A stretch of DNA of 27,471 nucleotides from a virus. The position numbers and the translations under genes are program-made. The notes below the pieces were generated by a model, which saw nothing but the letters and a program-made list of their open reading frames with translations, was not told the origin of the DNA and did not search any database. Where the stretch lies: positions 1-27,471 of IMG/VR virus record IMGVR_UViG_3300028844_003329. One strand, written 5' to 3'. Positions 7,944 through 14,027 of this stretch are shown in pieces. How positions within the stretch are numbered: the stretch's first letter is position 1; the number at the start of each line of letters is the position of its first letter.

Positions 7944-8258
7944 TTATTGTAATCGCAATTTTGATTTTTTTTCCTTTATGGAAAGTAATGATCTTGGTAC
8001 TTGAGCATCTTTAATTAATTGTTTTGCCGTTTGTAGTAACAGAGTCTCTTTTTTATCAAATACTGTTTCTTTAAAATTCCTTATTAAAATATCAAAATCT
8101 TTTAATAATGGTACTGATCGATCTAGATAATTGGTATTTGTTGCAAGTTCTTCGGTAGAAACTTCTCCATTTTGTTTTTTTAGTATTTGATTTTTCCATG
8201 AAGATTTTATAGATTCATTTAATCTGGTTTCCTCCAAAAATGTTTTTAATTTTTTCAT
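7944..8258 (-). CDS. Putative capsid-targeted internal protein (104 aa)
   Basis: This 104 aa basic protein begins MKKLKTFLEETRLNE, a leader of the T4 internal-protein type with L-E-E at residues 8-10 as the presumed gp21 site; the FL-x-E-x-R-L pattern matches the 83 aa protein after gp20. The rest is helical and Lys-rich with no recognised domain. The ATG overlaps the gp15 stop (TAATG) with AAGGA upstream, so translation is probably coupled. In T4, gp15 and gp16 are adjacent, so this gene is an insertion into a conserved junction. Confidence 0.68.
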   Translation of the reverse strand: MKKLKTFLEETRLNESIKSSWKNQILKKQNGEVSTEELATNTNYLDRSVPLLKDFDILIRNFKETVFDKKETLLLQTAKQLIKDAQVPRSLLSIKEKKSKLRLQ

Positions 8259-9052
8259 TAAGTCCTTTCTACGGTATTGATTGTAGTGGTGAAACCAAAA
8301 TCATCATCAGGATCGGCAGTTGGTGGGTCTGGTACAATATTTATTTGAGACAGTTCTTCTCCAACTATAGGAGTGCAACTATCGTTATGTGCAATATTTA
8401 TAGTGATGTCTGTTATTAGTCCACCACCAGCACCAGAATCTATAGAGCCGAATAGATTTATTTTTGCATTGAAATTTAAGGTGTATATTATCGCCCTTCT
8501 ATCTCTAAAATCTCCGTCATAACTATCTTGATAAGAAACCCCTTCTAATGTTATTGGAATATCTCGTTTGATATTCATCGAAGTTTCAAAAACACTTACA
8601 GTAAATCTTGGAGAAAAGAACGGTAAAATTTGTTCTACAATTTGCAGAGCATCTTCTTGATATTTTGCAAACACATTTAATTCGAGATTTATACTGTATG
8701 GAACTGAATCAAATACTGTTGTTGCAGAAGTATTGTCTCCAACATTTGCTATAGCCAGTTTTGTCACTGGTGATTTTTGTCTGATAATATCGTGTTGGAA
8801 TCCTGTGATTTCAAAAGACATTCTGGGTAGTGGCATTTGAATATCAGCCCCTTCCGTTGTAGCTCCAGAAATATCTTGATCTATACGCACCAACATTTTT
8901 TCTTTGGGTGCATATGCAAGAGGAACTTTCATTGTTTTTGTTACATTATCTGTCGAATCAAATCGTTGAATTGAAATGTCGTTAAATACTGCTCCAAAAG
9001 CAATTATTAAATTCCTAATTGAATTGTGGTAAAACGGTTCGAGTCCCAACAT
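8258..9052 (-). CDS. gp15: Tail sheath stabilizer / tail completion protein
   Basis: This 264 aa protein matches T4 gp15 (272 aa), which forms the hexameric ring capping the tail tube and sheath and joining tail to neck. Landmarks are the start FYHNSIRNLIIAFGAVFNDI, the VPLAYAPKEKMLVR strand, PRMSFEITGF, the EDALQIVEQILPFFSPRF block (very close to T4 QIVEQILPYFQPHF), and IKRDIPITLEGVSYQD with DFRDRRAIIYTLNF. The C-terminus is a divergent Pro/Asp-rich tail, as in T4. It lies between internal-protein-like genes but keeps its T4 order relative to gp14 and gp16. Confidence 0.95.
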   Translation of the reverse strand: MLGLEPFYHNSIRNLIIAFGAVFNDISIQRFDSTDNVTKTMKVPLAYAPKEKMLVRIDQDISGATTEGADIQMPLPRMSFEITGFQHDIIRQKSPVTKLAIANVGDNTSATTVFDSVPYSINLELNVFAKYQEDALQIVEQILPFFSPRFTVSVFETSMNIKRDIPITLEGVSYQDSYDGDFRDRRAIIYTLNFNAKINLFGSIDSGAGGGLITDITINIAHNDSCTPIVGEELSQINIVPDPPTADPDDDFGFTTTINTVERT

Positions 9053-9053
9053 A

Positions 9054-9216
9054 TTATCTTAATTTCTTGATGGTGTCGTTGATATCTGATAGTTGTGGAA
9101 TAATTTTTCCAATATCTGAAGCGGTAGATTGCATAGAACTTTCCCGTTGAATTTCTACAAGAGCATTTTGTAAATCCTTAACAAGTTTGCTTGAGGAATT
9201 GTTTTACGGTTTTCAT
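9054..9216 (-). pseudogene. Frameshifted capsid-targeted small protein gene
   Basis: An ATG at 9216, directly after the preceding stop (TAAATG), starts MKTVKQFLKQ, a leader like those of neighbouring genes, but the frame stops after 12 codons at 9178. A second frame, open from about 9203, gives LVKDLQNALVEIQRE and continues to a stop at 9054, one base before the gp15 ATG. Removing a single A of the AAA at the leader end would join the two into a protein of about 53 residues. The leader has Q where cleavable relatives have E at position 10. This may be a genuine one-base mutation, a sequencing error or, less likely, programmed frameshifting. Confidence 0.6.
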
Positions 9217-9465
9217 TTATAATTTTCTTGTTATGAAGTTGATAGCACCTTTTAAAGATGGATGTGTTCCCCAACCTTTAATCACTGTCATGTTTTTATC
9301 GACTATTACCATAATAAATTTATCTTGTGGTTTTGGCATCCCATCTATATCTCGTTTTATAACCAATCCTCGTTTGCCATTTTTTTCATCGGTACTATGT
9401 AGGATATGTTTTTGGTCCCGTGTTGATAGAGACATTTCTGATAAAAGTTCTTTGTATGTTTTCAT
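9217..9465 (-). CDS. Putative capsid-targeted internal protein (82 aa)
   Basis: This 82 aa protein begins MKTYKELLSEMS, nearly the T4 IPI/IPIII leader, with L-S-E as the cleavage site. The mature part is basic and looks alpha/beta, with a strand-like FIMVIVDKNMTVIKGWGTHPSLKGAINFI segment whose predicted pattern (strand, turn, strand, helix) differs from the purely helical relatives. Its ATG overlaps the upstream stop (ATGA). The first 30 bp are identical to those of the next upstream gene although the mature proteins are unrelated, indicating a shared 5' cassette end. The function of the mature part is unknown. Confidence 0.72.
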   Translation of the reverse strand: MKTYKELLSEMSLSTRDQKHILHSTDEKNGKRGLVIKRDIDGMPKPQDKFIMVIVDKNMTVIKGWGTHPSLKGAINFITRKL

Positions 9466-9725
9466 ACATCCTCTAATTCTTTTCTAAGTTCTTGTTTTCT
9501 AGCGTTTGTGATCTTCTTTTTAATCTTTATCCTCGGTTCTTCGCCATTAATAATACTGTTTAATGAACTGATTATAGCGTTCTTTGGCTTGTCTTTCATT
9601 CCTGTAATAACCGTTTTAATTTTTGTACCATTGAGGATAGCTTTCATCATAGTTTGTAAAGGATCAGTTACATTCACTCCTTTACCGCCACCTGCTTCTG
9701 ATAAAAGTTCTTTGTATGTTTTCAT
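9436..9725. repeat. 30-bp direct repeat at two internal-protein gene starts
   Basis: Bases 9436-9465 and 9696-9725 are identical. Each copy encodes the first ten codons (MKTYKELLSE) of adjacent genes. Identity ends where the mature proteins begin, consistent with the leader moving or being maintained as a cassette end. Confidence 0.9.
9462..9725 (-). CDS. Putative capsid-targeted internal protein, Gly-rich junction (87 aa)
   Basis: This 87 aa basic protein begins MKTYKELLSEAGGGKG. L-S-E followed by Ala is a near-ideal gp21-type cleavage context (T4 IPs have I-A-E before Ala). The mature part is Lys-rich with two hydrophobic helices and a basic C-terminus. It lies just downstream of gp14, where T4 has gp15 next. 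AAGGAAT lies upstream of the ATG. No domain is recognised; a DNA-associated internal head protein is a reasonable inference from charge and leader. Confidence 0.72.
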   Translation of the reverse strand: MKTYKELLSEAGGGKGVNVTDPLQTMMKAILNGTKIKTVITGMKDKPKNAIISSLNSIINGEEPRIKIKKKITNARKQELRKELEDV

Positions 9726-9743
9726 TCTGCTAGTATTCCTTAT

Positions 9744-10367
9744 TTAAAATTTTTCACTCCAAGGATCGTTTTCGCTGAAGTCTATTACTCCCTGACCTTC
9801 CGTATCAAATTCTGGATTGTCTGCAAATGGATCGTTAGTTATTGAATCGGCGTTTAAAAAGTCTTCCTCTATTTCATCTATTTGGGTTACACCAGTATCT
9901 AGAACTTCTCCAGAATATTGATACAACTCACATGATAGTTTGAATGTAGTTGTTTTTCCTCTTGGATAAAACGGTTGTTCGTCTTCTACAAATTTAATTT
10001 CAAACAATCCATCAGACAATGGAAAGTACACAAGATCGCCTTCGTTTGGTTTATCAAGACCAGTTGTATCTTGGAATTTTGATTGTGATACGGATAGATT
10101 TAATTCATCACGAACTTCGTAACCAAATTTAGATATGATATCTGATTCACCTTCAAACCCATCAACCGAATCTATATACATATCGATTTCATAAGCTTGT
10201 TGGAAAGCATTTTGAGTATCTTCACCAAATAATTTATCTTTATTTAAAAATACTCTTGGAACATATATAATATCAATACCATTGAATGATATAGCTTCTC
10301 TGGTTAAGTCGTCTATTAATCGTTGTTCGTTTTGGTTGTTGTAATTATTTACAAAAAAGTTGGACAT
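9744..10367 (-). CDS. gp14: Neck protein (head completion)
   Basis: This 207 aa protein corresponds to T4 gp14 (256 aa), which with gp13 forms the neck connecting the filled head to the tail. The N-terminal signature is NEQRLIDDLTREAISFNGIDI followed by YVPR and an LFGED motif (residues about 12-50), as in T4 gp14. A conserved ISKFGYEVRDEL segment and the GDLVYFPLSDGLFEI region follow. The acidic C-terminal tail is shorter than in T4. The first 20 codons are duplicated as a remnant 300 bp upstream. Confidence 0.93.
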   Translation of the reverse strand: MSNFFVNNYNNQNEQRLIDDLTREAISFNGIDIIYVPRVFLNKDKLFGEDTQNAFQQAYEIDMYIDSVDGFEGESDIISKFGYEVRDELNLSVSQSKFQDTTGLDKPNEGDLVYFPLSDGLFEIKFVEDEQPFYPRGKTTTFKLSCELYQYSGEVLDTGVTQIDEIEEDFLNADSITNDPFADNPEFDTEGQGVIDFSENDPWSEKF

Positions 10368-10713
10368 TATTTAAAATAATTCTCCATATAAACTACCTAA
10401 TTTACCAATATCTTTTTTCATTTTGTCCATAGATGCTAGTAGTTCTTGATCTAATTTAATATATTCGTCAATAGCTTTTTTTCTTTCTATTGTTGTTAAA
10501 TGTGATGTATTTTTTAGTCCACTCATTACATCACTAGAATGAATTCTATCTCTTTCAAAATTTTTAATATCTATTATCATTTTCATTGCTTTTTTTTTGT
10601 AATTATTTACAAGATTGGATATATTTTTATCTTCATTTAAAAATTCTTTGTATGTTTTCATATTAGTTTGTCGTCTATTAATCGTTGTTCGTTTTGGTTG
10701 TTGTAATTATTTA
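10308..10713. repeat. 44-bp direct repeat from a duplicated gp14 5' end
   Basis: Bases 10308-10351 and 10670-10713 are identical over 44 bp. The first copy lies within gp14 (around codons 6-20) and the second in the 23-codon remnant ORF. Similarity continues past the identical block to both ATGs with a few substitutions (SNFFV against TNYFI). Confidence 0.93.
10371..10661 (-). CDS. Putative capsid-targeted internal protein, paralogue C (96 aa)
   Basis: This 96 aa protein begins MKTYKEFLNEDK, with L-N-E as the expected gp21 site. The mature part is Lys-rich and helical. Its middle (FERDRIHSSDV, then YIKLDQELL) aligns with FSKDRISTPEA and YIDLQNSLS of the gene at 10729-11007, so the two are diverged paralogues. 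The ATG overlaps the stop of the gp14 remnant ORF (ATGA). It sits directly upstream of gp14. No domain is recognised; an internal head protein is inferred from leader and context. Confidence 0.74.
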   Translation of the reverse strand: MKTYKEFLNEDKNISNLVNNYKKKAMKMIIDIKNFERDRIHSSDVMSGLKNTSHLTTIERKKAIDEYIKLDQELLASMDKMKKDIGKLGSLYGELF

Positions 10714-10729
10714 TGAAGTAGTTTGTCAT
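10658..10729 (-). pseudogene. Truncated duplicate of gp14 N-terminus (23 codons)
   Basis: The 23-codon ORF encodes MTNYFINNYNNQNEQRLIDD, then KLI and a stop. Its first 20 residues match the gp14 start at 17 of 20 positions. The last three codons match the C-terminus of the gene at 11004-11309 instead. It is coupled on both sides: its ATG overlaps the upstream stop (TAATG) and its stop overlaps the next ATG (ATGA). I read it as a recombination scar. It may be translated as a short leader that keeps ribosomes running into the next gene. Confidence 0.85.
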
Positions 10730-11007
10730 TATAAAACTCTAATAAAAGTCTTTAAATCTATTAACGCTTTTTTGTAATTAGTTTGTGTTGCTGATAGGGA
10801 ATTTTGCAAATCTATATATCTACTTCTAAAATTCTTTGCTTTTTTTTCATCTACCAATCTTCTATCTATTGTTGCAAAAGCTTCTGGTGTTGATATCCTA
10901 TCTTTAGAAAATTGTTCTATAGTTTTTAACAATTTTTCAATAGTTTTTAGATCATTGAGTAAACTTTTTTTCTTTTCTTCTCTTATAAATTCTTTGTATG
11001 TTTTCAT
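10729..11007 (-). CDS. Putative capsid-targeted internal protein, paralogue B (92 aa)
   Basis: This 92 aa protein begins MKTYKEFIREEKK, with I-R-E as the presumed cleavage site. The mature part is basic and almost entirely helical, probably a helical bundle or coiled coil, and shares the F-x-x-DRI and YI-x-L motifs with the gene at 10371-10661. The ATG overlaps the upstream stop (ATGA). It is one of four genes sharing an identical 18-nt start encoding MKTYKE. Function unknown; internal head protein by analogy. Confidence 0.74.
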   Translation of the reverse strand: MKTYKEFIREEKKKSLLNDLKTIEKLLKTIEQFSKDRISTPEAFATIDRRLVDEKKAKNFRSRYIDLQNSLSATQTNYKKALIDLKTFIRVL

Positions 11008-11309
11008 ATTAGTTTGTCGTCTATGGCCTGTTGTACTAGTTCAATAATATCAACTTTTTTCATTTTTAATAACTGGTCTGGTTCTATTCTAATTTTTAAA
11101 TCATCTAGTCGAATCTCTTTTGTTCCCCATTGAAGAAATCCTCTAGGAACTCCTTTAATATCAGTAAAAATTCTAATGATAGTTGATCTACCTAATATTG
11201 TTCCAAATGATCTATTCACACCACCTTTACCTACTTTTGAATTTGGGTTTATTATTTTTCTTGCTGTTGTAAATGGCGATTCTTTTATAAAATTTTTGAA
11301 ATTTATCAT
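11004..11309 (-). CDS. Putative capsid-targeted internal protein (101 aa)
   Basis: This 101 aa basic protein begins MINFKNFIKESPF, a divergent leader with I-K-E as the possible gp21 site. The mature part looks alpha/beta: a GKGGVNRSFGTILGRST loop region, strands around TIIRIFTD and RGFLQWGTKEIRL, and a C-terminal helix ending AIDDKLI. It is not evidently related to the helical paralogues downstream. Its ATG overlaps the stop of the membrane protein gene (ATGA). The codons for IDDKLI fall within the 38-bp repeat and supplied one partner of the recombination that created the gp14 remnant. Confidence 0.66.
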   Translation of the reverse strand: MINFKNFIKESPFTTARKIINPNSKVGKGGVNRSFGTILGRSTIIRIFTDIKGVPRGFLQWGTKEIRLDDLKIRIEPDQLLKMKKVDIIELVQQAIDDKLI

Positions 11310-11575
11310 TTTTCGATTACCTTTATTGGTTTTCTTTCGGTTTTACCTTTTTCATATCCTTTATAATATGCTTGTTCTAATTCTATCTTGTCAATTCGGT
11401 TTCGTAAGTTAGCAAGCAGTTCCCATTGTTTAATATTAACTCGGTTTGTGTTTCTGAGAGATGAAACTTCTCCATATAAATTTAACAGGCCAGCAATAGC
11501 CATAACAACAATACCACCAACAATTGTTAGCATCCAATTTACAAAAGAATTTGAATGTTCTGGAGATTCTTTCAT
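11306..11575 (-). CDS. Small single-pass membrane protein with coiled coil (89 aa)
   Basis: I use the ATG at 11575, 1 bp after the gp13 stop, giving 89 aa; a longer form would need a TTG start inside gp13. Residues about 13-37 (WMLTIVGGIVVMAIAGLLNLYG) form one transmembrane helix. It is followed by a charged helical segment (RNTNRVNIKQWELLANLRNRIDKIELEQAYY) likely to form a coiled coil and a basic tail. No lipobox or cleavable signal is seen. The layout resembles small phage envelope proteins such as inner-membrane spanins or holin-like proteins, but nothing identifies it as either, and no partner lysis gene is in the window. A membrane protein between gp13 and internal-protein genes is unexpected. 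Confidence 0.7.
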   Translation of the reverse strand: MKESPEHSNSFVNWMLTIVGGIVVMAIAGLLNLYGEVSSLRNTNRVNIKQWELLANLRNRIDKIELEQAYYKGYEKGKTERKPIKVIEK

Positions 11576-11576
11576 A

Positions 11577-12311
11577 CTAGCCCACAAAATCTCTCGGCGG
11601 CAATTGGTATTCGTCTTTTAATTTTTGTTCAAGAGTTTCGATGTCTTGGGTAGCTTCGTCATATATATCTTTTCCGTTCAAGGTAACTCCACCAGTTAAT
11701 TGAACCCCATCGAATTTCTTTAGATTATTTCCCCATTGTTGTTTGATAAGTGCTGTTGTGTATTTTTTCAAGAACCAATCATCATATACATCGGTAAATG
11801 TTTCTGGATCAAGCATTCTCCACGTTTCCATAACAAATACTTGATCCACTTGGAACTTAGAAGCCCAATCTTCTTCAATAAATAGTCGGTTCTGTTTTCG
11901 GTTGAATTGAATAGACCGTTCATGATTAAAGAGAGATTGTATTAGACTTATGTTTTGTTGGAATTGGTAATATGGAATCAATCCAGAACCTACAAACGCA
12001 TTCATATCATTGAGAAAAAATTGATATTCCTCATTAAAAATATCTCCAGAAAATCCAGAAGATATTGGAAGAACACGTATGACTGTGATTACTTCATTTG
12101 GAATTGGTATATATTCATTATCAATATCTAGTTGGGTTATTGTATGTCTGAGATATACTTTTTCTACACCATCGAAATGATTCTCTCCAAAAAATTGCAA
12201 GGCTTCGTCCATACGATCTTCAAGTTGTTGATCGTCAATTTCTATGTTGATAACAGGATCGCCTAGACTTCTTAGAGAGTAATCTATCAATTCTTGTCTA
12301 GTATTTGGCAT
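11577..12311 (-). CDS. gp13: Neck protein (head-tail connector)
   Basis: This 244 aa protein corresponds to T4 gp13 (309 aa), the head completion/neck protein that binds the portal side of the neck with gp14. The N-terminus (TRQELIDYSLRSLGDPVINIEIDDQQLEDRMDEAL, in two adjacent conserved segments) is the strongest family signature, followed by VYLRHTIT, VITVIRVLPI, the FIEEDW and FVMETWR strands, and WFLKKYTTALIKQQWGNNLKKFDG. The C-terminal EYQLPPRDFVG resembles the end of other T4-like gp13 proteins. It is shorter than the T4 protein but looks complete. Confidence 0.94.
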   Translation of the reverse strand: MPNTRQELIDYSLRSLGDPVINIEIDDQQLEDRMDEALQFFGENHFDGVEKVYLRHTITQLDIDNEYIPIPNEVITVIRVLPISSGFSGDIFNEEYQFFLNDMNAFVGSGLIPYYQFQQNISLIQSLFNHERSIQFNRKQNRLFIEEDWASKFQVDQVFVMETWRMLDPETFTDVYDDWFLKKYTTALIKQQWGNNLKKFDGVQLTGGVTLNGKDIYDEATQDIETLEQKLKDEYQLPPRDFVG

Positions 12312-12319
12312 TAATTTAT

Positions 12320-12742
12320 TTACCCTACGATATTTAGTAATATTTTTTTGTTAGTGTCAAACCACTTAACAATAGATTGTACTGCTTTTTCTTTAGTTGC
12401 TTTAGATACTTTTCGGAATTTTTTTGGTTTTTCGGATGGATCAGCAAAATTAAAATTTTGTTGAAATGATTCAACTAAAAATCCATTTCGTTCTTTACTA
12501 ATATGCCACCGCATCCGTATTTTTGAATTATCTAAAATTCCATTTGAAACAGTTTCTTTTACACCAGATGCATAAGAAATTAGTAATGATCTATTATGTT
12601 CTCCACCAAGAGTTGATTGCCGGAATCCCATAGTGTGTCCTACTTTATATTCCATTAACTGTTTTTCTAATTGTTGTTGAATAAAATTCATCTCCATTGC
12701 TAATTCATCTTCTTCTTTTATATATTGTTTAAACGTTTTCAT
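12320..12742 (-). CDS. Putative capsid-targeted internal protein (140 aa)
   Basis: This 140 aa protein begins MKTFKQYIKEEDE, matching the internal-protein leader pattern with I-K-E as the presumed gp21 site. After a helical segment (residues about 12-33), the middle shows alternating strands (RSLLISYASGVKETVSNGI, IRMRWHISKERNGFLVESF), suggesting a compact alpha/beta domain, then a basic region KKFRKVSKATKEK and a C-terminal helix. The start is 2 bp after the stop of the P-loop kinase gene. No family is recognised. Size and a folded-domain appearance are comparable to T4 IPI, whose processed form is an anti-restriction protein, but that function is not shown here. Confidence 0.72.
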   Translation of the reverse strand: MKTFKQYIKEEDELAMEMNFIQQQLEKQLMEYKVGHTMGFRQSTLGGEHNRSLLISYASGVKETVSNGILDNSKIRMRWHISKERNGFLVESFQQNFNFADPSEKPKKFRKVSKATKEKAVQSIVKWFDTNKKILLNIVG

Positions 12743-12744
12743 GG

Positions 12745-13488
12745 TTATCCCTTTTTAAACCAGATAGTGACTTTGCTAGATAATTCTGATTTTGACATTA
12801 TTGATGGAATTAGTTCTTTACCAAGTTCCTTTACCAGTTGTTCTTTGATTTTTTTACCAGTTGGATTTTTGATATCAGAATTAAAGAATTTCGATAGTCT
12901 GTTAAATGCTTTTCCTATCACTTTATCTGTTAATTCTCCGTCATCATTATTTATCTCCATAAAAATACTGAATTTTGATCGAAACGCTGTTTTGTTCTCT
13001 TCTACTTTATCAAATACTTTGCGTATGAACGCCTCTGGGACGCTCCTAGAGCGCAATTTAGCCCGTTTTAATGAAGTTTCGAGTGAAGTATTGACCCAGA
13101 TCATTGCAGTATCGTAACCAAAGTCTTTTAATACTTTATTTCGATTTATTGTGTTGGTTATATCAGCCGAAGTTGAATCAATGATCATAGGAAGCATACC
13201 ATTTATAGCCAATTCTAATTCGGCTCTTGTACTGTTTTTGGTGTCTTTGAATAGCTTGGCAAATTCTTTTGCTTCTTTATCAAATCCGGGTCCAATATCT
13301 ATATTTCTTTTGTTGGATATAAATTCTATAAACTTATCCGAATTGATAATTTTTGGTTGAATAGAGCCACTTATTATTTTGGAACTTACATATGACTTTC
13401 CAGAGCCGGGAGTTCCACCAAGAAATACTGCTTTGAATATTCCTTTATCGTTTATACCTTCTTTTAAAAATTGTTTGAATGAGATCAT
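12745..13488 (-). CDS. P-loop kinase-like protein with capsid-targeting leader
   Basis: This 247 aa protein begins MISFKQFLKEG, with L-K-E before Gly as a plausible gp21 site, so the leader would be removed just ahead of the catalytic domain. Walker A is GGTPGSGKS at residues 24-32. Further motifs fit zeta-toxin/polynucleotide-kinase-like P-loop kinases: NSD at 49-51, a second acidic strand IIDSTSAD at 102-109, the strand MIWVNTSLETSLKRA (129-143) and a basic lid R-S-R-S-VPEAFI from 146. About 50 C-terminal residues are basic and helical. The ATG overlaps the upstream stop (TAATG). The substrate cannot be told from sequence: nucleic-acid ends, UDP-sugars or small nucleotides are all possible. 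Similar leader-bearing P-loop proteins, as I recall, occur in other marine T4-like phages. Confidence 0.82.
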   Translation of the reverse strand: MISFKQFLKEGINDKGIFKAVFLGGTPGSGKSYVSSKIISGSIQPKIINSDKFIEFISNKRNIDIGPGFDKEAKEFAKLFKDTKNSTRAELELAINGMLPMIIDSTSADITNTINRNKVLKDFGYDTAMIWVNTSLETSLKRAKLRSRSVPEAFIRKVFDKVEENKTAFRSKFSIFMEINNDDGELTDKVIGKAFNRLSKFFNSDIKNPTGKKIKEQLVKELGKELIPSIMSKSELSSKVTIWFKKG

Positions 13489-14027
13489 TATAGTGTTCCG
13501 GGTATTAGTTTTGTTAGTTTATCGATATCTTGAACAAGTTTTCCAAATGTTGCATCGAGTTTGTGAACTGCCAAGCTTGCATTCCAAACATCGGCGGCTA
13601 TACTACCGGGATCAGTATCGATTGTATCAATCAAATTAGAAGTCGATAGATTAGTTACGATGTTGTGATTTCCAATGGTTGGTACAAATGGATTATTACC
13701 ATCAGAAGAGAATAAGTTTCCTTCTACAGTCAATCTATGATCACCTTCCCATGTTCGAATTTTCCAACCATTTTCTAGGAAGAATGTAGAACCTAAAAAT
13801 CTACCTTGAATAGTTGGATCGCCTCCAACGCCTCGCATAGCTTGAATATATTTTGCATTATCTCGATTTAACAACCAATGTTTCCAAGACGAATATAAAT
13901 CAGTTTTAATATCGATAGTTGTTACTCCATCGTTGATTAAAATTAATCTGTTCGGTCCATCAAAAGTAACTTTGTGGTATAGAGTTAAATCCCAATAATC
14001 TTCCCATCCAAAAACAGCTAATGTCAT
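13488..14027 (-). CDS. Virion structural protein (179 aa)
   Basis: This 179 aa beta-rich protein contains a pattern I recall from a family of small phage tail/fibre proteins: a first strand pair (VTFDGPNRLILINDGVTTIDI), then DLYSSWKHWLL, a GRFLGSTFFLENGWKIRTWEGDHRLTVEGNLFS block, and a C-terminal helical tail (SLAVHKLDATFGKLVQDIDKL). The C-terminus could be an oligomerisation helix. Its ATG overlaps the stop of the 525 aa structural gene (TAATG). No enzyme motif is visible. Tail or baseplate accessory is the best guess. Confidence 0.7.
   Translation of the reverse strand: MTLAVFGWEDYWDLTLYHKVTFDGPNRLILINDGVTTIDIKTDLYSSWKHWLLNRDNAKYIQAMRGVGGDPTIQGRFLGSTFFLENGWKIRTWEGDHRLTVEGNLFSSDGNNPFVPTIGNHNIVTNLSTSNLIDTIDTDPGSIAADVWNASLAVHKLDATFGKLVQDIDKLTKLIPGTL

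Larger units (their letters stand above)
10641..11024. repeat. 38-bp direct repeat spanning two gene junctions
   Basis: Bases 10641-10678 and 10987-11024 are identical. Each copy spans the end of an upstream ORF (encoding I-D-D-K-L-I and a stop) and the start of an internal-protein gene (MKTYKEF). The copy at 10641 overlaps the 44-bp repeat at 10670 by exactly 9 bp. Confidence 0.93.

Noticed and set aside
11306-11587. TTG start for the membrane protein
   Set aside because: The ATG four codons downstream lies 1 bp after the gp13 stop, which matches the packing of the operon better.
12745-13488. A toxin-antitoxin pair with the 140 aa gene next door
   Set aside because: The kinase domain resembles zeta toxins, but both neighbouring genes carry the capsid-targeting leader, and the 140 aa protein has no epsilon-antitoxin-like three-helix pattern. 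A packaged enzyme fits better.
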